DNA from: Pseudomonas sp. ok272
GTDB lineage: Bacteria; Pseudomonadota; Gammaproteobacteria; Pseudomonadales; Pseudomonadaceae
DNA length: 56,694 nt
Direction of reading: 5' to 3'
Assembly: GCF_900109995.1 (NCBI RefSeq)
Contig: NZ_FOCB01000021.1
Location: 1-56,694 of the forward strand
A program made the translations under genes and the position numbers. Shown here one piece after another: positions 1-7,462 of this stretch (positions are counted from its first letter, which is position 1; the number at the start of each line of letters is the position of its first letter). Under the pieces are notes generated by a model. It did not search any database. It had not been told where the DNA came from and saw nothing but the letters and a program-made list of their open reading frames with translations.

Positions 1-202
1 CCAGTGGCATTGCCGGGTAGCTATGTTCGGAATAGATAACCGCTGAAAGCATCTAAGCGGGAAACTAGCCTCAAGATGAGATCTCACTGGGACCTTGAGT
101 CCCCTGAAGGGCCGTCGAAGACTACGACGTTGATAGGTTGGGTGTGTAAGCGCTGTGAGGCGTTGAGCTAACCAATACTAATTGCCCGTGAGGCTTGACC
201 AT
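1..202 (+). rRNA. 23S ribosomal RNA, 3' end (partial)
   Basis: The window opens inside the 3' domain of a 23S rRNA. The motifs GAAAGCATCTAAGCGGGAA and the closing ...CGTGAGGCTTGACC are the conserved end of bacterial 23S. The exact 3' end was set by comparison with the E. coli terminus and may be off by a few bases. The 23S-5S spacer follows, and no tRNA is seen in it. Confidence 0.95.
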
Positions 203-369
203 ATAACACCCAAGCAATTTGCATGCTCCAAGCTGAAAAGCGAAAGAGACCAGATTGCGGTGTGTGAAGACGAAACGAACCGAAAGTTCGATTCTCACAA
301 AACACCGAAATCTATCACGTACCCAATTTGCTGAAGCGCGGCCAGCTGGCCACGATTCGGTACCCGAAT

Positions 370-489
370 TTCTTGACGACCATAGAGCATTGGAACCACC
401 TGATCCCATCCCGAACTCAGCAGTGAAACGATGCATCGCCGATGGTAGTGTGGGGTTTCCCCATGTGAGAGTAGGTCATCGTCAAGATT
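370..489 (+). rRNA. 5S ribosomal RNA
   Basis: A 120-nt 5S rRNA. The ends pair as the terminal helix (TCTTGACGA with TCGTCAAGA). The internal segments CCCGAACTCAG and GATGGTAGTGTGGGG are the conserved 5S core. It is the last RNA of the operon that begins upstream of the window. Confidence 0.96.
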
Positions 490-497
490 AAATTCCG

Positions 498-532
498 AAA
501 CCCCAATTGCGAAAGCAGTTGGGGTTTTGTTT
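498..532 (+). terminator. Rho-independent terminator of the rRNA operon
   Basis: A ten-base-pair stem (CCCCAATTGC with GCAGTTGGGG, one G-U pair) closes a GAAA tetraloop at 501-524 and is followed by TTTTGTTTTTG. It ends the rRNA transcript about 150 bases before the PBP2 gene. Confidence 0.9.
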
Positions 533-681
533 TTGCCTGCGAAAAATGATCTTCGCCGATTGCCGTTCAGGGGATTTACCCTGAAGTGCTCGACATCATT
601 TGGTATGGTGCAGCTCTTTTTAAAGGACTGATGTCACGCGCAGGGAATGGCGGCCAATCCAGTCAAAGAGTTGCCGTAGAA

Positions 682-2574
682 ATGCCCGAGCCGATCCCAA
701 TCAAGGACCACGAAACAGAACATCGCCTGGTCAACCGACGCCTCTTGGCGTGTGCGCTGTTCGTCGCGGCCGTCAGTTGTGCGCTGGTGGTGCGCATGTA
801 TGTCCTGCAGGTGGTCGAGTTCGACTACCACTCGACCATCTCCGAAAACAATCGGGTCCACGTCCTGCCCATTACGCCGACGCGAGGCCTGATCTATGAC
901 CGCAATGGCGTCCTGCTCGCAGGCAACCGACCCAGTTACAACCTGACGATCACCCGAGAGCGCGCAACCGATGTAAAGGGCGAGTTGGACGAGGTCGTCA
1001 CTCTGCTGCACCTGCCCGCTGAAGACCGCACAGTGTTCGACAAGGCGATGAAGCAGGCGCGCCATCCCTTCGTGCCGGTTACGCTATTTTATGAGCTGAC
1101 GGAGCAGCAGATCGCTGTACTTGCGGTCAACGAGTTCCGCCTGCCGGGACTCGATGTCGAGCCGCAATTCGTGCGGCACTACCCACTGGGCGCGCACTTT
1201 GCCCACTCGATTGGCTACGTCGGGCGCATTAACGAAAAAGAGTCCAAAACGTTGGACTCGGTGGAGTACCGGGGTACTCAATCGATAGGCAAAACCGGCA
1301 TCGAAAAATTCTACGAGACCCAGTTGCATGGCCATGTGGGCTATGAAGAAGTCGAAACCAATGCACAAGGACGGGTGCTGCGCGTACTCAAGCACACCGA
1401 TCCGATCCCCGGTCAGAACATCGTCCTGAGCCTCGATGTAAAACTCCAGCAAGCCGCCGAAGCAGCCCTGGGCGATCGCCGTGGTTCGGTGGTCGCCCTT
1501 GATCCGGCTACCGGCGAAGTGTTGGCCATGGTCAGCAAGCCGAGTTTTGACCCGAACCTGTTTGTCACTGGCATCAGCTTCAAGCAATACGCGGCGTTGC
1601 ATGACTCCATCGACCGCCCGCTGTTCAACCGCGTGCTGCGTGGGCTGTATGCACCAGGCTCGACGATCAAGCCCGAAGTGGCGATTGCTGGCCTGGACAC
1701 GGGCGTGGTCACGCCGCAAACCCGGGTCTTCGATCCGGGCTACTACCAACTGCCGGACTTCGACCACAAATACCGCAACTGGAACCACAGCGGTGACGGC
1801 TGGGTCGACATGGACGCTGCGATCATGCGTTCCAACGACACCTATTTCTACGACCTGGCGCACAAGCTGGGTATCGACCGCCTACACGACTACATGGCGA
1901 TGTTTGGCCTTGGCGAAAAGGTCTCGTTGGACATGTTCGAAGAGTCTGCCGGCTTGATGCCGTCCCAGGCCTGGAAGCGTGCGACCCGTCGCCAGCCGTG
2001 GTTCCCCGGTGAGACGGTGATCCTCGGTATTGGCCAGGGCTACATGCAGGTCACGCCGCTGCAACTGGCACAGGCAACGGCACTGATTGCCAACAAAGGC
2101 GTATGGAATCGCCCGCACCTGGCCAAGACGGTCGATGGTGTGGCCCCGCTCGACGAGCATCCAATGCCAAACATCGTGCTGAAAAACCCAAGGGACTGGG
2201 AGCAGGTCAACCACGGCATGCAGATGGTCATGCACGACCCGCGGGGCATCGCCCGGGCTGCCGCCGCCGGCGCGCAGTATCGGATCGCGGGCAAGAGTGG
2301 CACCGCGCAAGTGGTGGCGATCAAGCAGGGTGAGCGTTATGACCGCTTGAAGACTCGCGAGCGTAACCGCGATAACGCCTTGTTCGTCGGTTTTGCCCCG
2401 GCCGAACACCCGCGGATTGTGATCTCGGTGATGATCGAGAACGGGGAGGCCGGTGGTCGTGTCGCCGGTCCTGTGGTGCGGCAGATCATGGATGCCTGGC
2501 TGCTGGATCAGAGCGGCCACCTGAAGCCGCAGTACGCCACGCCGAGTAAAGTCCCGGGCGATCCTCACGTATAA
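682..2574 (+). CDS. mrdA: Penicillin-binding protein 2 (cell-elongation transpeptidase)
   Basis: This inner-membrane transpeptidase cross-links peptidoglycan during cell elongation and works with RodA. A membrane helix lies near residues 20-42, then a PBP dimerisation domain, then the transpeptidase domain with the SxxK nucleophile motif STIK (S327, K330), SND at 384 and KSGT at 538. The ATG at 682 gives an N-terminus (MPEPIPIKDHE) that lines up with E. coli MrdA and a 630-residue protein, close to the family length. The frame stays open upstream to a GTG at 586. An ATG at 631 sits just after AAAGGA, so a 51- or 96-base longer form is possible. The gene directly follows an rRNA operon, not rodA/mltB, so it may be a second PBP2 copy; that is inference from context. 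Confidence 0.9.
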   Translation: MPEPIPIKDHETEHRLVNRRLLACALFVAAVSCALVVRMYVLQVVEFDYHSTISENNRVHVLPITPTRGLIYDRNGVLLAGNRPSYNLTITRERATDVKGELDEVVTLLHLPAEDRTVFDKAMKQARHPFVPVTLFYELTEQQIAVLAVNEFRLPGLDVEPQFVRHYPLGAHFAHSIGYVGRINEKESKTLDSVEYRGTQSIGKTGIEKFYETQLHGHVGYEEVETNAQGRVLRVLKHTDPIPGQNIVLSLDVKLQQAAEAALGDRRGSVVALDPATGEVLAMVSKPSFDPNLFVTGISFKQYAALHDSIDRPLFNRVLRGLYAPGSTIKPEVAIAGLDTGVVTPQTRVFDPGYYQLPDFDHKYRNWNHSGDGWVDMDAAIMRSNDTYFYDLAHKLGIDRLHDYMAMFGLGEKVSLDMFEESAGLMPSQAWKRATRRQPWFPGETVILGIGQGYMQVTPLQLAQATALIANKGVWNRPHLAKTVDGVAPLDEHPMPNIVLKNPRDWEQVNHGMQMVMHDPRGIARAAAAGAQYRIAGKSGTAQVVAIKQGERYDRLKTRERNRDNALFVGFAPAEHPRIVISVMIENGEAGGRVAGPVVRQIMDAWLLDQSGHLKPQYATPSKVPGDPHV

Positions 2575-2586
2575 GCGATCACGGCA

Positions 2587-2738
2587 TCACAGCACAGGCT
2601 CACGGAGACTGAGCATGTGCTGGATGCTGTCGAGGAACACTGTCTCGGCCTGAGTCATCTTCTGCTCACGGTTCCAGAGCAGTTGGATATCGAAATCCAC
2701 CACCCCTTCTTCAGGCGGCAAAGGCCAGAGCACGCTGC
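2587..2738 (-). pseudogene. C-terminal remnant of a LysR-type regulator
   Basis: On the minus strand an open stretch of about 50 codons reads ...VLWPLPPEEGVVDFDIQLLWNREQ and ends ...FLDSIQHMLSLREPVL-stop. This has the composition and ending of a LysR effector-domain C-terminus. It has no start codon, and recognisable similarity stops near 2739, where a different gene tail begins on the other strand. Family assignment is from memory of LysR C-termini, not a search. Confidence 0.55.
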
Positions 2739-2828
2739 CTGATCGTGCAGGAGGGCGGCTACCACCTGGAAAGCCTGGAGAACAATGGGCAGGCGTTCTT
2801 TGTGAATGGCGAGGTGTGGCAGCGCTAG
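2739..2828 (+). pseudogene. C-terminal remnant of a histone-deacetylase / acetylpolyamine amidohydrolase family protein
   Basis: Reading plus from 2739, the peptide LIVQEGGYHLESLENN followed by GQAFFVNGEVWQR-stop matches the characteristic last strand and helix of HDAC-like amidohydrolases (VQEGGY...). There are only about 29 codons and no start. It abuts the LysR tail on the opposite strand, so both genes have lost their 5' parts. Confidence 0.5.
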
Positions 2829-2933
2829 GGTAAGCCGTTGAGACATTTGCTTAAAATGAAGATGAGAGTAATTATCGAATGGCGCAGTGCCATCCTTTAC
2901 ACTCGCGCGCTTCAAACACTCAAGGAAGGCTTC

Positions 2934-3134
2934 ATGCCGTGGCGTAGAAGGATCAAGGGCCGGCACCTGATGTGGGCCGGCGCGGCGATGTATGGCGCCT
3001 GGGTGGTGATGCTACTGACCGACACCCCGTATGCGGGCGTGGTCATCAGCACTGCCGGGGTGTGGGTCATCCTGGGCTACTTCACCCACTGTGATGAAAA
3101 GAAGCGGGCGGCAGCGCAGAACCAAAAAGCCTGA
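2934..3134 (+). CDS. Small two-helix membrane protein, function unknown
   Basis: This is a 66-residue protein. The start at 2934 was chosen because AAGGAAG lies seven bases upstream; the frame is open further 5' without a comparable ribosome-binding site. A basic N-terminus (MPWRRRIKGRH) is followed by two hydrophobic segments, about residues 13-30 and 33-50, and a charged tail (CDEKKRAAAQNQKA). I do not recognise the family. Confidence 0.65.
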   Translation: MPWRRRIKGRHLMWAGAAMYGAWVVMLLTDTPYAGVVISTAGVWVILGYFTHCDEKKRAAAQNQKA

Positions 3135-3150
3135 GCCAAGCGTGTTCCCC

Positions 3151-3240
3151 GTGGGAGCGAGCCTGCTCGCGAAAGCGGCCTCCCAGGCAACATCAATGCT
3201 TAAGCTGATGGCCTCTTCGCGAGCAAGCTAGCGCCTACAG
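3151..3240. repeat. REP doublet (REPIN)
   Basis: GTGGGAGCGAGCCTGCTCGCG and, about 40 bases on, an inverted, slightly degraded partner (CGCGAGCAAGCTAGCGCCTAC) form an inverted pair. It lies between convergent genes. Confidence 0.85.
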
Positions 3241-3252
3241 GTTTTCGGGGCG

Positions 3253-3915
3253 CTAATGGCCCAGCATTCGATCAATTACCGCCCACAACTGCGGGTCATT
3301 GAAGTCTTCGATCACCAACTGCGCACCTGCTGCCAGCAACGCCTCGCGCGATTGGCTGGTCGCCAGGCCCACGCTGAAGATCCCCGCGTTCACCGCTGCC
3401 GTCAGGCCCGGAATCGAGTCTTCGAACGCCAGGGCTGTGTCTTTATCGGCATTCAATCGCTCAAGACCGGTGAGGTAGGGCAGGGGGTCGGGCTTGGCGC
3501 GGGGCAGTTCCTCGGCCACCACCACGTGCTCGAAGCGTTCCCCAAGGCCTAGGGCCTGCAACATGTGATCGGCATTGGCCCGTGGTGCATTCGTCACCAC
3601 GGCCATGCCGATTTTTTGTGCCTGGGCAAAGTCCAGCAAGCGCAGCAGCCCGGCAATCGGCGTCAGGTGCGGTGACAGCTCACGAAAGCGCACTTCCTTG
3701 CGCTCGGCAAACGCCGCGTGCTCGGCCACTGAGCGTTCGGGGAATAAGTAGCGGCACATGTTGGCGTTGGCCTGCCCGCTGACGTGGGCCTGGAACTCGG
3801 CGTGGGTGAGTGTCCGGCCTTCTTCTTCCAGCAGCAACTGCTGCAAGGCCAGTATGTGCAGGGCGTCGGTGTCAGTGAGGGTGCCGTCGAGGTCGAAGAG
3901 CAGGGCGGTGAGCAT
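3253..3915 (-). CDS. HAD-family phosphatase, beta-phosphoglucomutase-like
   Basis: A cytoplasmic haloacid-dehalogenase hydrolase of 220 residues. The four HAD motifs are present: DLDGTLTD (nucleophile D8, acid/base D10), TNAP (about 110), KPDP (about 143) and FEDS (about 166). A helical cap (about residues 18-85) sits between motifs I and II, as in beta-phosphoglucomutase and sugar-phosphate phosphatases. The substrate cannot be read from sequence. It is convergent with the small membrane protein and separated from it by a REPIN. Confidence 0.88.
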   Translation of the reverse strand: MLTALLFDLDGTLTDTDALHILALQQLLLEEEGRTLTHAEFQAHVSGQANANMCRYLFPERSVAEHAAFAERKEVRFRELSPHLTPIAGLLRLLDFAQAQKIGMAVVTNAPRANADHMLQALGLGERFEHVVVAEELPRAKPDPLPYLTGLERLNADKDTALAFEDSIPGLTAAVNAGIFSVGLATSQSREALLAAGAQLVIEDFNDPQLWAVIDRMLGH

Positions 3916-4132
3916 GGTCCAGTTCCCGTAGCTGAAGCGGTTAAGCGGATAGCCGACATCCTATACGAGGCGCGCACGCCAATGTTCGTCTCAGTGTGTA
4001 ACCGTGGTCGTGACATTGAACCCGTCGCCGGGACGCCATCGCTGGAACGACCCGCTGCACCCGTTCCAGATTCCGATGTGGAGGTTGAATGTGCTGGCCT
4101 CTTCGCGCGCGATGGCGTTGTGTCGTGGTGCG

Positions 4133-4528
4133 TTATCTCACCGGGCAACTCAGGTCGCCTTCCTGGCAATCGAGGTAAGTCTTGAAGGCCTCGACTCGCT
4201 TGGTGGTGAGCTCGGCCAGGCATTGGCTGTAGATCATTGGATACACGCTGCCACCCTTCACGCCACTGGCGGCGAACCCACACTCGGCATCACGAAACCC
4301 CAGCCACGCGCGTTGCGCCATGAGCAGGGATTTCTTACCCTCGGGGTTGTCGTTCAAGCGCTGATTGATCTGCTTGTACAGCGTATTGAGCTGGGCATCG
4401 GCGTGTTTGTAGTCCTTGGCCGCGCACTCGTTCATTGTGCGCTGGTCGGCGGCATTGCTGCAGTCATCGGCGTGGGCCTGGGACGCCAGCAACAGAGGGA
4501 CGAGGATCAATAAATAACGTAAAGACAT
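4133..4528 (-). CDS. LprI/DUF1311-type secreted protein
   Basis: A 131-residue protein with a clear signal peptide (MSLRYLLILVPLLLASQAHA) and probable cleavage after AHA. The mature part has the Cys-rich DUF1311/LprI pattern: DCSNAADQRTMNECA, a central AQRAWLGFRDAEC and paired cysteines near the C-terminus. Some members inhibit lysozyme, but most are uncharacterised, so an envelope role is only inferred. The start at 4528 was chosen because the frame upstream reads through non-signal sequence. Confidence 0.8.
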   Translation of the reverse strand: MSLRYLLILVPLLLASQAHADDCSNAADQRTMNECAAKDYKHADAQLNTLYKQINQRLNDNPEGKKSLLMAQRAWLGFRDAECGFAASGVKGGSVYPMIYSQCLAELTTKRVEAFKTYLDCQEGDLSCPVR

Positions 4529-4595
4529 GCAAAGACTCGCTAGCGATCGAAACAGAGTGGGCAATTGAAGAACAGGCGCCCCGCGCGTGCAACCT

Positions 4596-4994
4596 TCAGG
4601 TTGGCCACTCGTCCCATTCCTCCACGTCGGCGTAGGCCAGCCACGGCACATCGTGGGCGGTCCAGATATGCGCCTGCGGGCGCAGGCCCGGGTCATCATC
4701 CAGCGTGGCCACGCGCACAATCACATGGGGCTGTGCCAGGCGCTCGGCCATCAGCTGTGAGCCGCAGCGCGAGCAAAAGTGCCGCCGCTTGCCGGGGGAG
4801 GATTGGAATGAGGACAGCAGGTCGGCGCCTTTGATCCAGCGAAAATGCTCGCGCATCACTCCCGCCGTCGAGGCGAACGCGGCCCCGTGCGCCTTGCGAC
4901 AGGTGTGGCAATGGCAGTGGCTGATGGGCATGTCGAGCTGGTCGAGTTCATAGCCAATGGCCTGGCACAGGCAACTGCCGTGGAGTGGGGGCAT
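4596..4994 (-). CDS. GFA-family (glutathione-dependent formaldehyde-activating fold) protein
   Basis: A 132-residue zinc-binding protein of the Gfa/CENP-V fold. Zinc ligands are visible: SCLC near the N-terminus, SHCHCHTCRK in the middle and FCSRCGSQL later. The start at 4994 has GAAGGA eight bases upstream on the coding strand. The fold was named for a Paracoccus enzyme condensing formaldehyde with glutathione, but the many paralogues in Pseudomonas lack assigned substrates. Confidence 0.85.
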   Translation of the reverse strand: MPPLHGSCLCQAIGYELDQLDMPISHCHCHTCRKAHGAAFASTAGVMREHFRWIKGADLLSSFQSSPGKRRHFCSRCGSQLMAERLAQPHVIVRVATLDDDPGLRPQAHIWTAHDVPWLAYADVEEWDEWPT

Positions 4995-5169
4995 GGGGCA
5001 TCCTTCGCGCGGGCTGACGGGCGGTCGAGAAGCGGACGTTACCACCGTTGGCCGGGCATTTGTCGATGCCGGTGGGTAATGTTTTTTGACAAACAATCGA
5101 GGATTTTTACCGTCCGGCTATTGGTCATTCCGCTATCCGCGCCTAGGGTTCAACTTACGGAGGTGCCCA

Positions 5170-5631
5170 ATGCACACACACGATCGCATCGAAAGAAAAA
5201 TCCTGCTCAACGCCCCGCGCTCAACCGTGTGGCGAGCGGTGGCCAATGCCGAAGCCTTTGGCCAGTGGTTTGGCGTGGAGCTGACGGGCAAGCGCTTCGT
5301 CGCGGGCCAGCGCACCCAGGGGCAAATTACCTATCCGGGCTACGAGCACCTGCTCTGGGACGTCGAGGTGATGCGGGTCGAACCTGAGCGAGTGTTTGCG
5401 TTTCGCTGGCACCCGTATGCCGTCGATCCGCAGTTGGACTACTCGACAGAGCCCACGACCTTGGTGGTGTTCGAGCTGCAAGACAGGCCCGACGGCACCT
5501 TGCTCACCGTGGTGGAGTCGGGGTTTGATAAGATCCCCGAGGTGCGCCGGCTCAAGGCCTTTCGCATGAACAGCCGGGGCTGGGACGATCAAATGAGCAA
5601 CATCGAGAGCTTCCTCATCCCCGATGGATGA
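5170..5631 (+). CDS. SRPBCC/AHSA1-type START-like domain protein
   Basis: A 153-residue single-domain protein: DRIERKILLNAPRSTVWRA, then WFGVEL, WDVEVMRVEPERVFAFRWHP and a final long helix. This is the AHSA1 subgroup of the SRPBCC hydrophobic-pocket fold. The ATG at 5170 is preceded by GGAGGT. It overlaps the next gene by 8 bases, so the two are probably translated from one message. Its ligand is unknown. Confidence 0.85.
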   Translation: MHTHDRIERKILLNAPRSTVWRAVANAEAFGQWFGVELTGKRFVAGQRTQGQITYPGYEHLLWDVEVMRVEPERVFAFRWHPYAVDPQLDYSTEPTTLVVFELQDRPDGTLLTVVESGFDKIPEVRRLKAFRMNSRGWDDQMSNIESFLIPDG

Positions 5632-6469
5632 ACCCCCTATCGAGCAACCACCCCTGAATATGTTTGAGCCCTACGTGAGGCAATGGAACCTGCGCGCCGA
5701 CGGCGAGCCCATCATCACCCCCGGTAGCCGCCTGCTGCCGGTGCGCCATGGGACGAAGCCGGCGATGTTGAAGATCGCACTGGATGCCGAAGAAAAAATC
5801 GGCAACCAACTGATGACCTGGTGGGACGGCGACGGTGCGGCCCAGGTCTACGCCCACGCGGGCGATGCCTTGTTGATGGAGCGTGCCGAGGGCCCGCGTT
5901 CGTTGCTGCACATGGCCATGCACGGTGAGGATGACGAAGCCAGCCGAATCATCTGTGCTGCCGTGGCCCGGCTGCACGTGCCGCGCCCGGCACCGCTGCC
6001 GCCGTTGGTGGACATGCGCGCGTGTTTTCGCTCACTGCCGCGGGCTGCCCGGTTGTACGGCGGGATGTTCGAACACTGCCAGCACGTGGCCGAGCACCTG
6101 GTGTCCACGCCTCGGGACGAAGCAGTGCTGCACGGCGATATCCACCACAACAACATCCTCGACTTCGGCCCACGCGGTTGGCTGGCGATCGATCCGAAGC
6201 GGGTGATGGGCGAGCGTACGTTCGACTACGCCAACCTGATCTGCAACCCGGACTTGCCCAGCGTCACCGACCCCGCACGGTTTACCCGGCAGGTGAGATT
6301 GGTGGCGGATGTCGCGGGGCTGGAGCGCCAGCGTTTGCTGCTGTGGGTGCTGGCGTTTGCCGGGTTGTCGGCGGCGTGGTTCCTGGAGGACGGCCATCAG
6401 CAATCGGCTGCCGGGCAGCTCGCGGTGGCGAAACTGGCTGCGTCGGCCATCGATAACGGACAACGCTAA
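5624..6469 (+). CDS. Aminoglycoside phosphotransferase APH(6)-like kinase
   Basis: A 281-residue protein of the aminoglycoside/hydroxyurea kinase family. It shows the phosphate-transfer loop HGDIHHNNIL (Brenner motif HxDxxxxN) and the metal-binding segment AIDPKRVMGER, then DYANLICNPD. Chromosomal members in Pseudomonas often have no shown resistance role. It begins inside the end of the SRPBCC gene. A second ATG at 5660 (MFEPYVRQW) is possible. It is followed by the Rsm-like RNA. Confidence 0.8.
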   Translation: MDEPPIEQPPLNMFEPYVRQWNLRADGEPIITPGSRLLPVRHGTKPAMLKIALDAEEKIGNQLMTWWDGDGAAQVYAHAGDALLMERAEGPRSLLHMAMHGEDDEASRIICAAVARLHVPRPAPLPPLVDMRACFRSLPRAARLYGGMFEHCQHVAEHLVSTPRDEAVLHGDIHHNNILDFGPRGWLAIDPKRVMGERTFDYANLICNPDLPSVTDPARFTRQVRLVADVAGLERQRLLLWVLAFAGLSAAWFLEDGHQQSAAGQLAVAKLAASAIDNGQR

Positions 6470-6554
6470 GGGAATTCGGAAGGGTGGCTATGGCGAATTT
6501 CCTACACGAACTGGTAAGAATGTCGTCTGTTACAGATTGGATCCGATGGGTAAC

Positions 6555-6672
6555 CTAGCCCTACCAACTGAGCACAGGACGTGCTTAGGGTCACGGATGA
6601 CCGGCCATGTGCAAGGAACGCATCGACAGGATGTCGGCATGGTCTTGAAAACCCGCTTCGGCGGGTTTTTTT
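6555..6672 (+). ncRNA. Rsm-family small RNA (RsmX/Y/Z-like sponge of RsmA/CsrA)
   Basis: In about 120 bases there are four short hairpins with GGA in the loop, then a terminator. H1: stem 6568-6575/6581-6588, loop AGGAC. H2: GGTCA-CGGA-TGACC at 6589-6602. H3: TGC-AAGGAAC-GCA at 6610-6622. H4: CGACA-GGA-TGTCG at 6624-6636, which contains ACAGGATGT, the CsrA SELEX core. GCCATG (6604-6609) can pair with CATGGT (6638-6643) and enclose H3 and H4. This is the architecture of Rsm RNAs, which titrate RsmA/E under GacA control. The 5' end is estimated; TAACCT at 6551 could be a -10 element, giving a start nearer 6562. I cannot tell which Rsm paralogue it is. Confidence 0.8.
6648..6672 (+). terminator. 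Terminator of the Rsm-like RNA, usable from both sides
   Basis: CCCGC-TTCG-GCGGG at 6652-6665 is followed by seven T on the plus strand and preceded by four A. It can therefore also end the converging isonitrile hydratase transcript. Confidence 0.9.
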
Positions 6673-6690
6673 GTGGCCGCGTAAACCTGT

Positions 6691-7371
6691 TCAGCCCAGG
6701 CGGGCGGCGGCGCGCAGGGTGATCTGGATGCGCTGCTGCAACGCATCGGCCGTCCGTTGCCGGGCTTGGTCCAGTACCGCCTTGGGCGCGGTGCGTGGAT
6801 CACCCGCGTTGAACGGTGGGGCGGGGGCGTATTCGAGTTGCAGTTGCACTAACTGCGCCACCTCGTCGCCATACAACTCGGCCGCCAGGGCCAGGGCAAA
6901 ATCGATGCCGGCGGTGATGCCGCCCCCGGTCAGCAGATTGCCGTCGCGCACCACCCGCTCATGCACCGCGATGGCGCCGAGCGGCGTAAGCAGTTCGTGG
7001 TAGGCCCAGTGGGTGGTGGCGCGCTTGCCCTGGAGCAAGCCGGCGGCGCCCAGCACCAGGGCGCCGGTGCACACCGAGGTGACGTAGCGCGCCGTGACCG
7101 CCTGACGCTTGAGGAAGGCGAGGGTCGGCGCATCCTCCATCAACGGCCCGACGCCACTGCCACCGGGCACGCAGATCACGTCCAGGGTCGGGCAGTCTGC
7201 AAAGGTCGTCGTCGGCGTGAGCACCAGGCCAGTGCTTGAGGTGACGGGGAGCACGTCCTTCCAGATCAGGTGCACCTTCATGTCCGGCAACGAGGCCAAC
7301 ACATCGTAAGGGCCGGTCAGGTCCAGTTGCTGGACCTGGGGAAACAACAAGAAACCGATCTGCAAGGTCAT
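6691..7371 (-). CDS. inhA: Isonitrile hydratase (DJ-1/PfpI superfamily)
   Basis: This enzyme hydrates isonitriles to N-substituted formamides. The 226-residue protein matches, from memory, the P. putida InhA pattern very closely: MTLQIGFLLFPQVQQLDLTG at the start, VICVPGGSGVG, the nucleophile elbow TSVCTGALVLGAAG with Cys101 (the catalytic cysteine number in InhA), then TTHWAYHELL and GGGITAGIDFAL. The start at 7371 has GGAGAG seven bases upstream. It is divergent from a GlxA-type regulator, which probably controls it. Confidence 0.85.
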   Translation of the reverse strand: MTLQIGFLLFPQVQQLDLTGPYDVLASLPDMKVHLIWKDVLPVTSSTGLVLTPTTTFADCPTLDVICVPGGSGVGPLMEDAPTLAFLKRQAVTARYVTSVCTGALVLGAAGLLQGKRATTHWAYHELLTPLGAIAVHERVVRDGNLLTGGGITAGIDFALALAAELYGDEVAQLVQLQLEYAPAPPFNAGDPRTAPKAVLDQARQRTADALQQRIQITLRAAARLG

Positions 7372-7423
7372 GACGCGCTCTCCTGGTTGGGGGGTAGACG
7401 GGTTGACTGTAGGCCCGTAGGCT

Positions 7424-7460
7424 TTGGCGCATACGCCAATCAACCCTCGAATCACGCCAA
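7424..7460. promoter_or_regulatory. Candidate operator in the inhA / glxA-like divergent promoter
   Basis: A perfect inverted repeat TTGGCG-CATA-CGCCAA lies at 7424-7439, and a third copy of the half-site, CGCCAA, at 7455-7460, just before the regulator's start codon. This arrangement suits binding by the adjacent AraC-domain protein. Function is inferred. Confidence 0.5.
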
Positions 7461-7462
7461 TC

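Noticed and set aside
3916..4132. A plus-strand coding frame in the gap between the HAD and LprI-like genes
   Set aside because: Frames here are extensions of antisense shadows; no start with a ribosome-binding site. Only a fragment like a REP arm near 4100 is visible.
6501..6534. A GacA upstream site for the Rsm-like RNA
   Set aside because: Half-sites are present with one mismatch each, but the order and the 10-base spacing do not fit TGTAAG-N6-CTTACA, so I do not annotate it.
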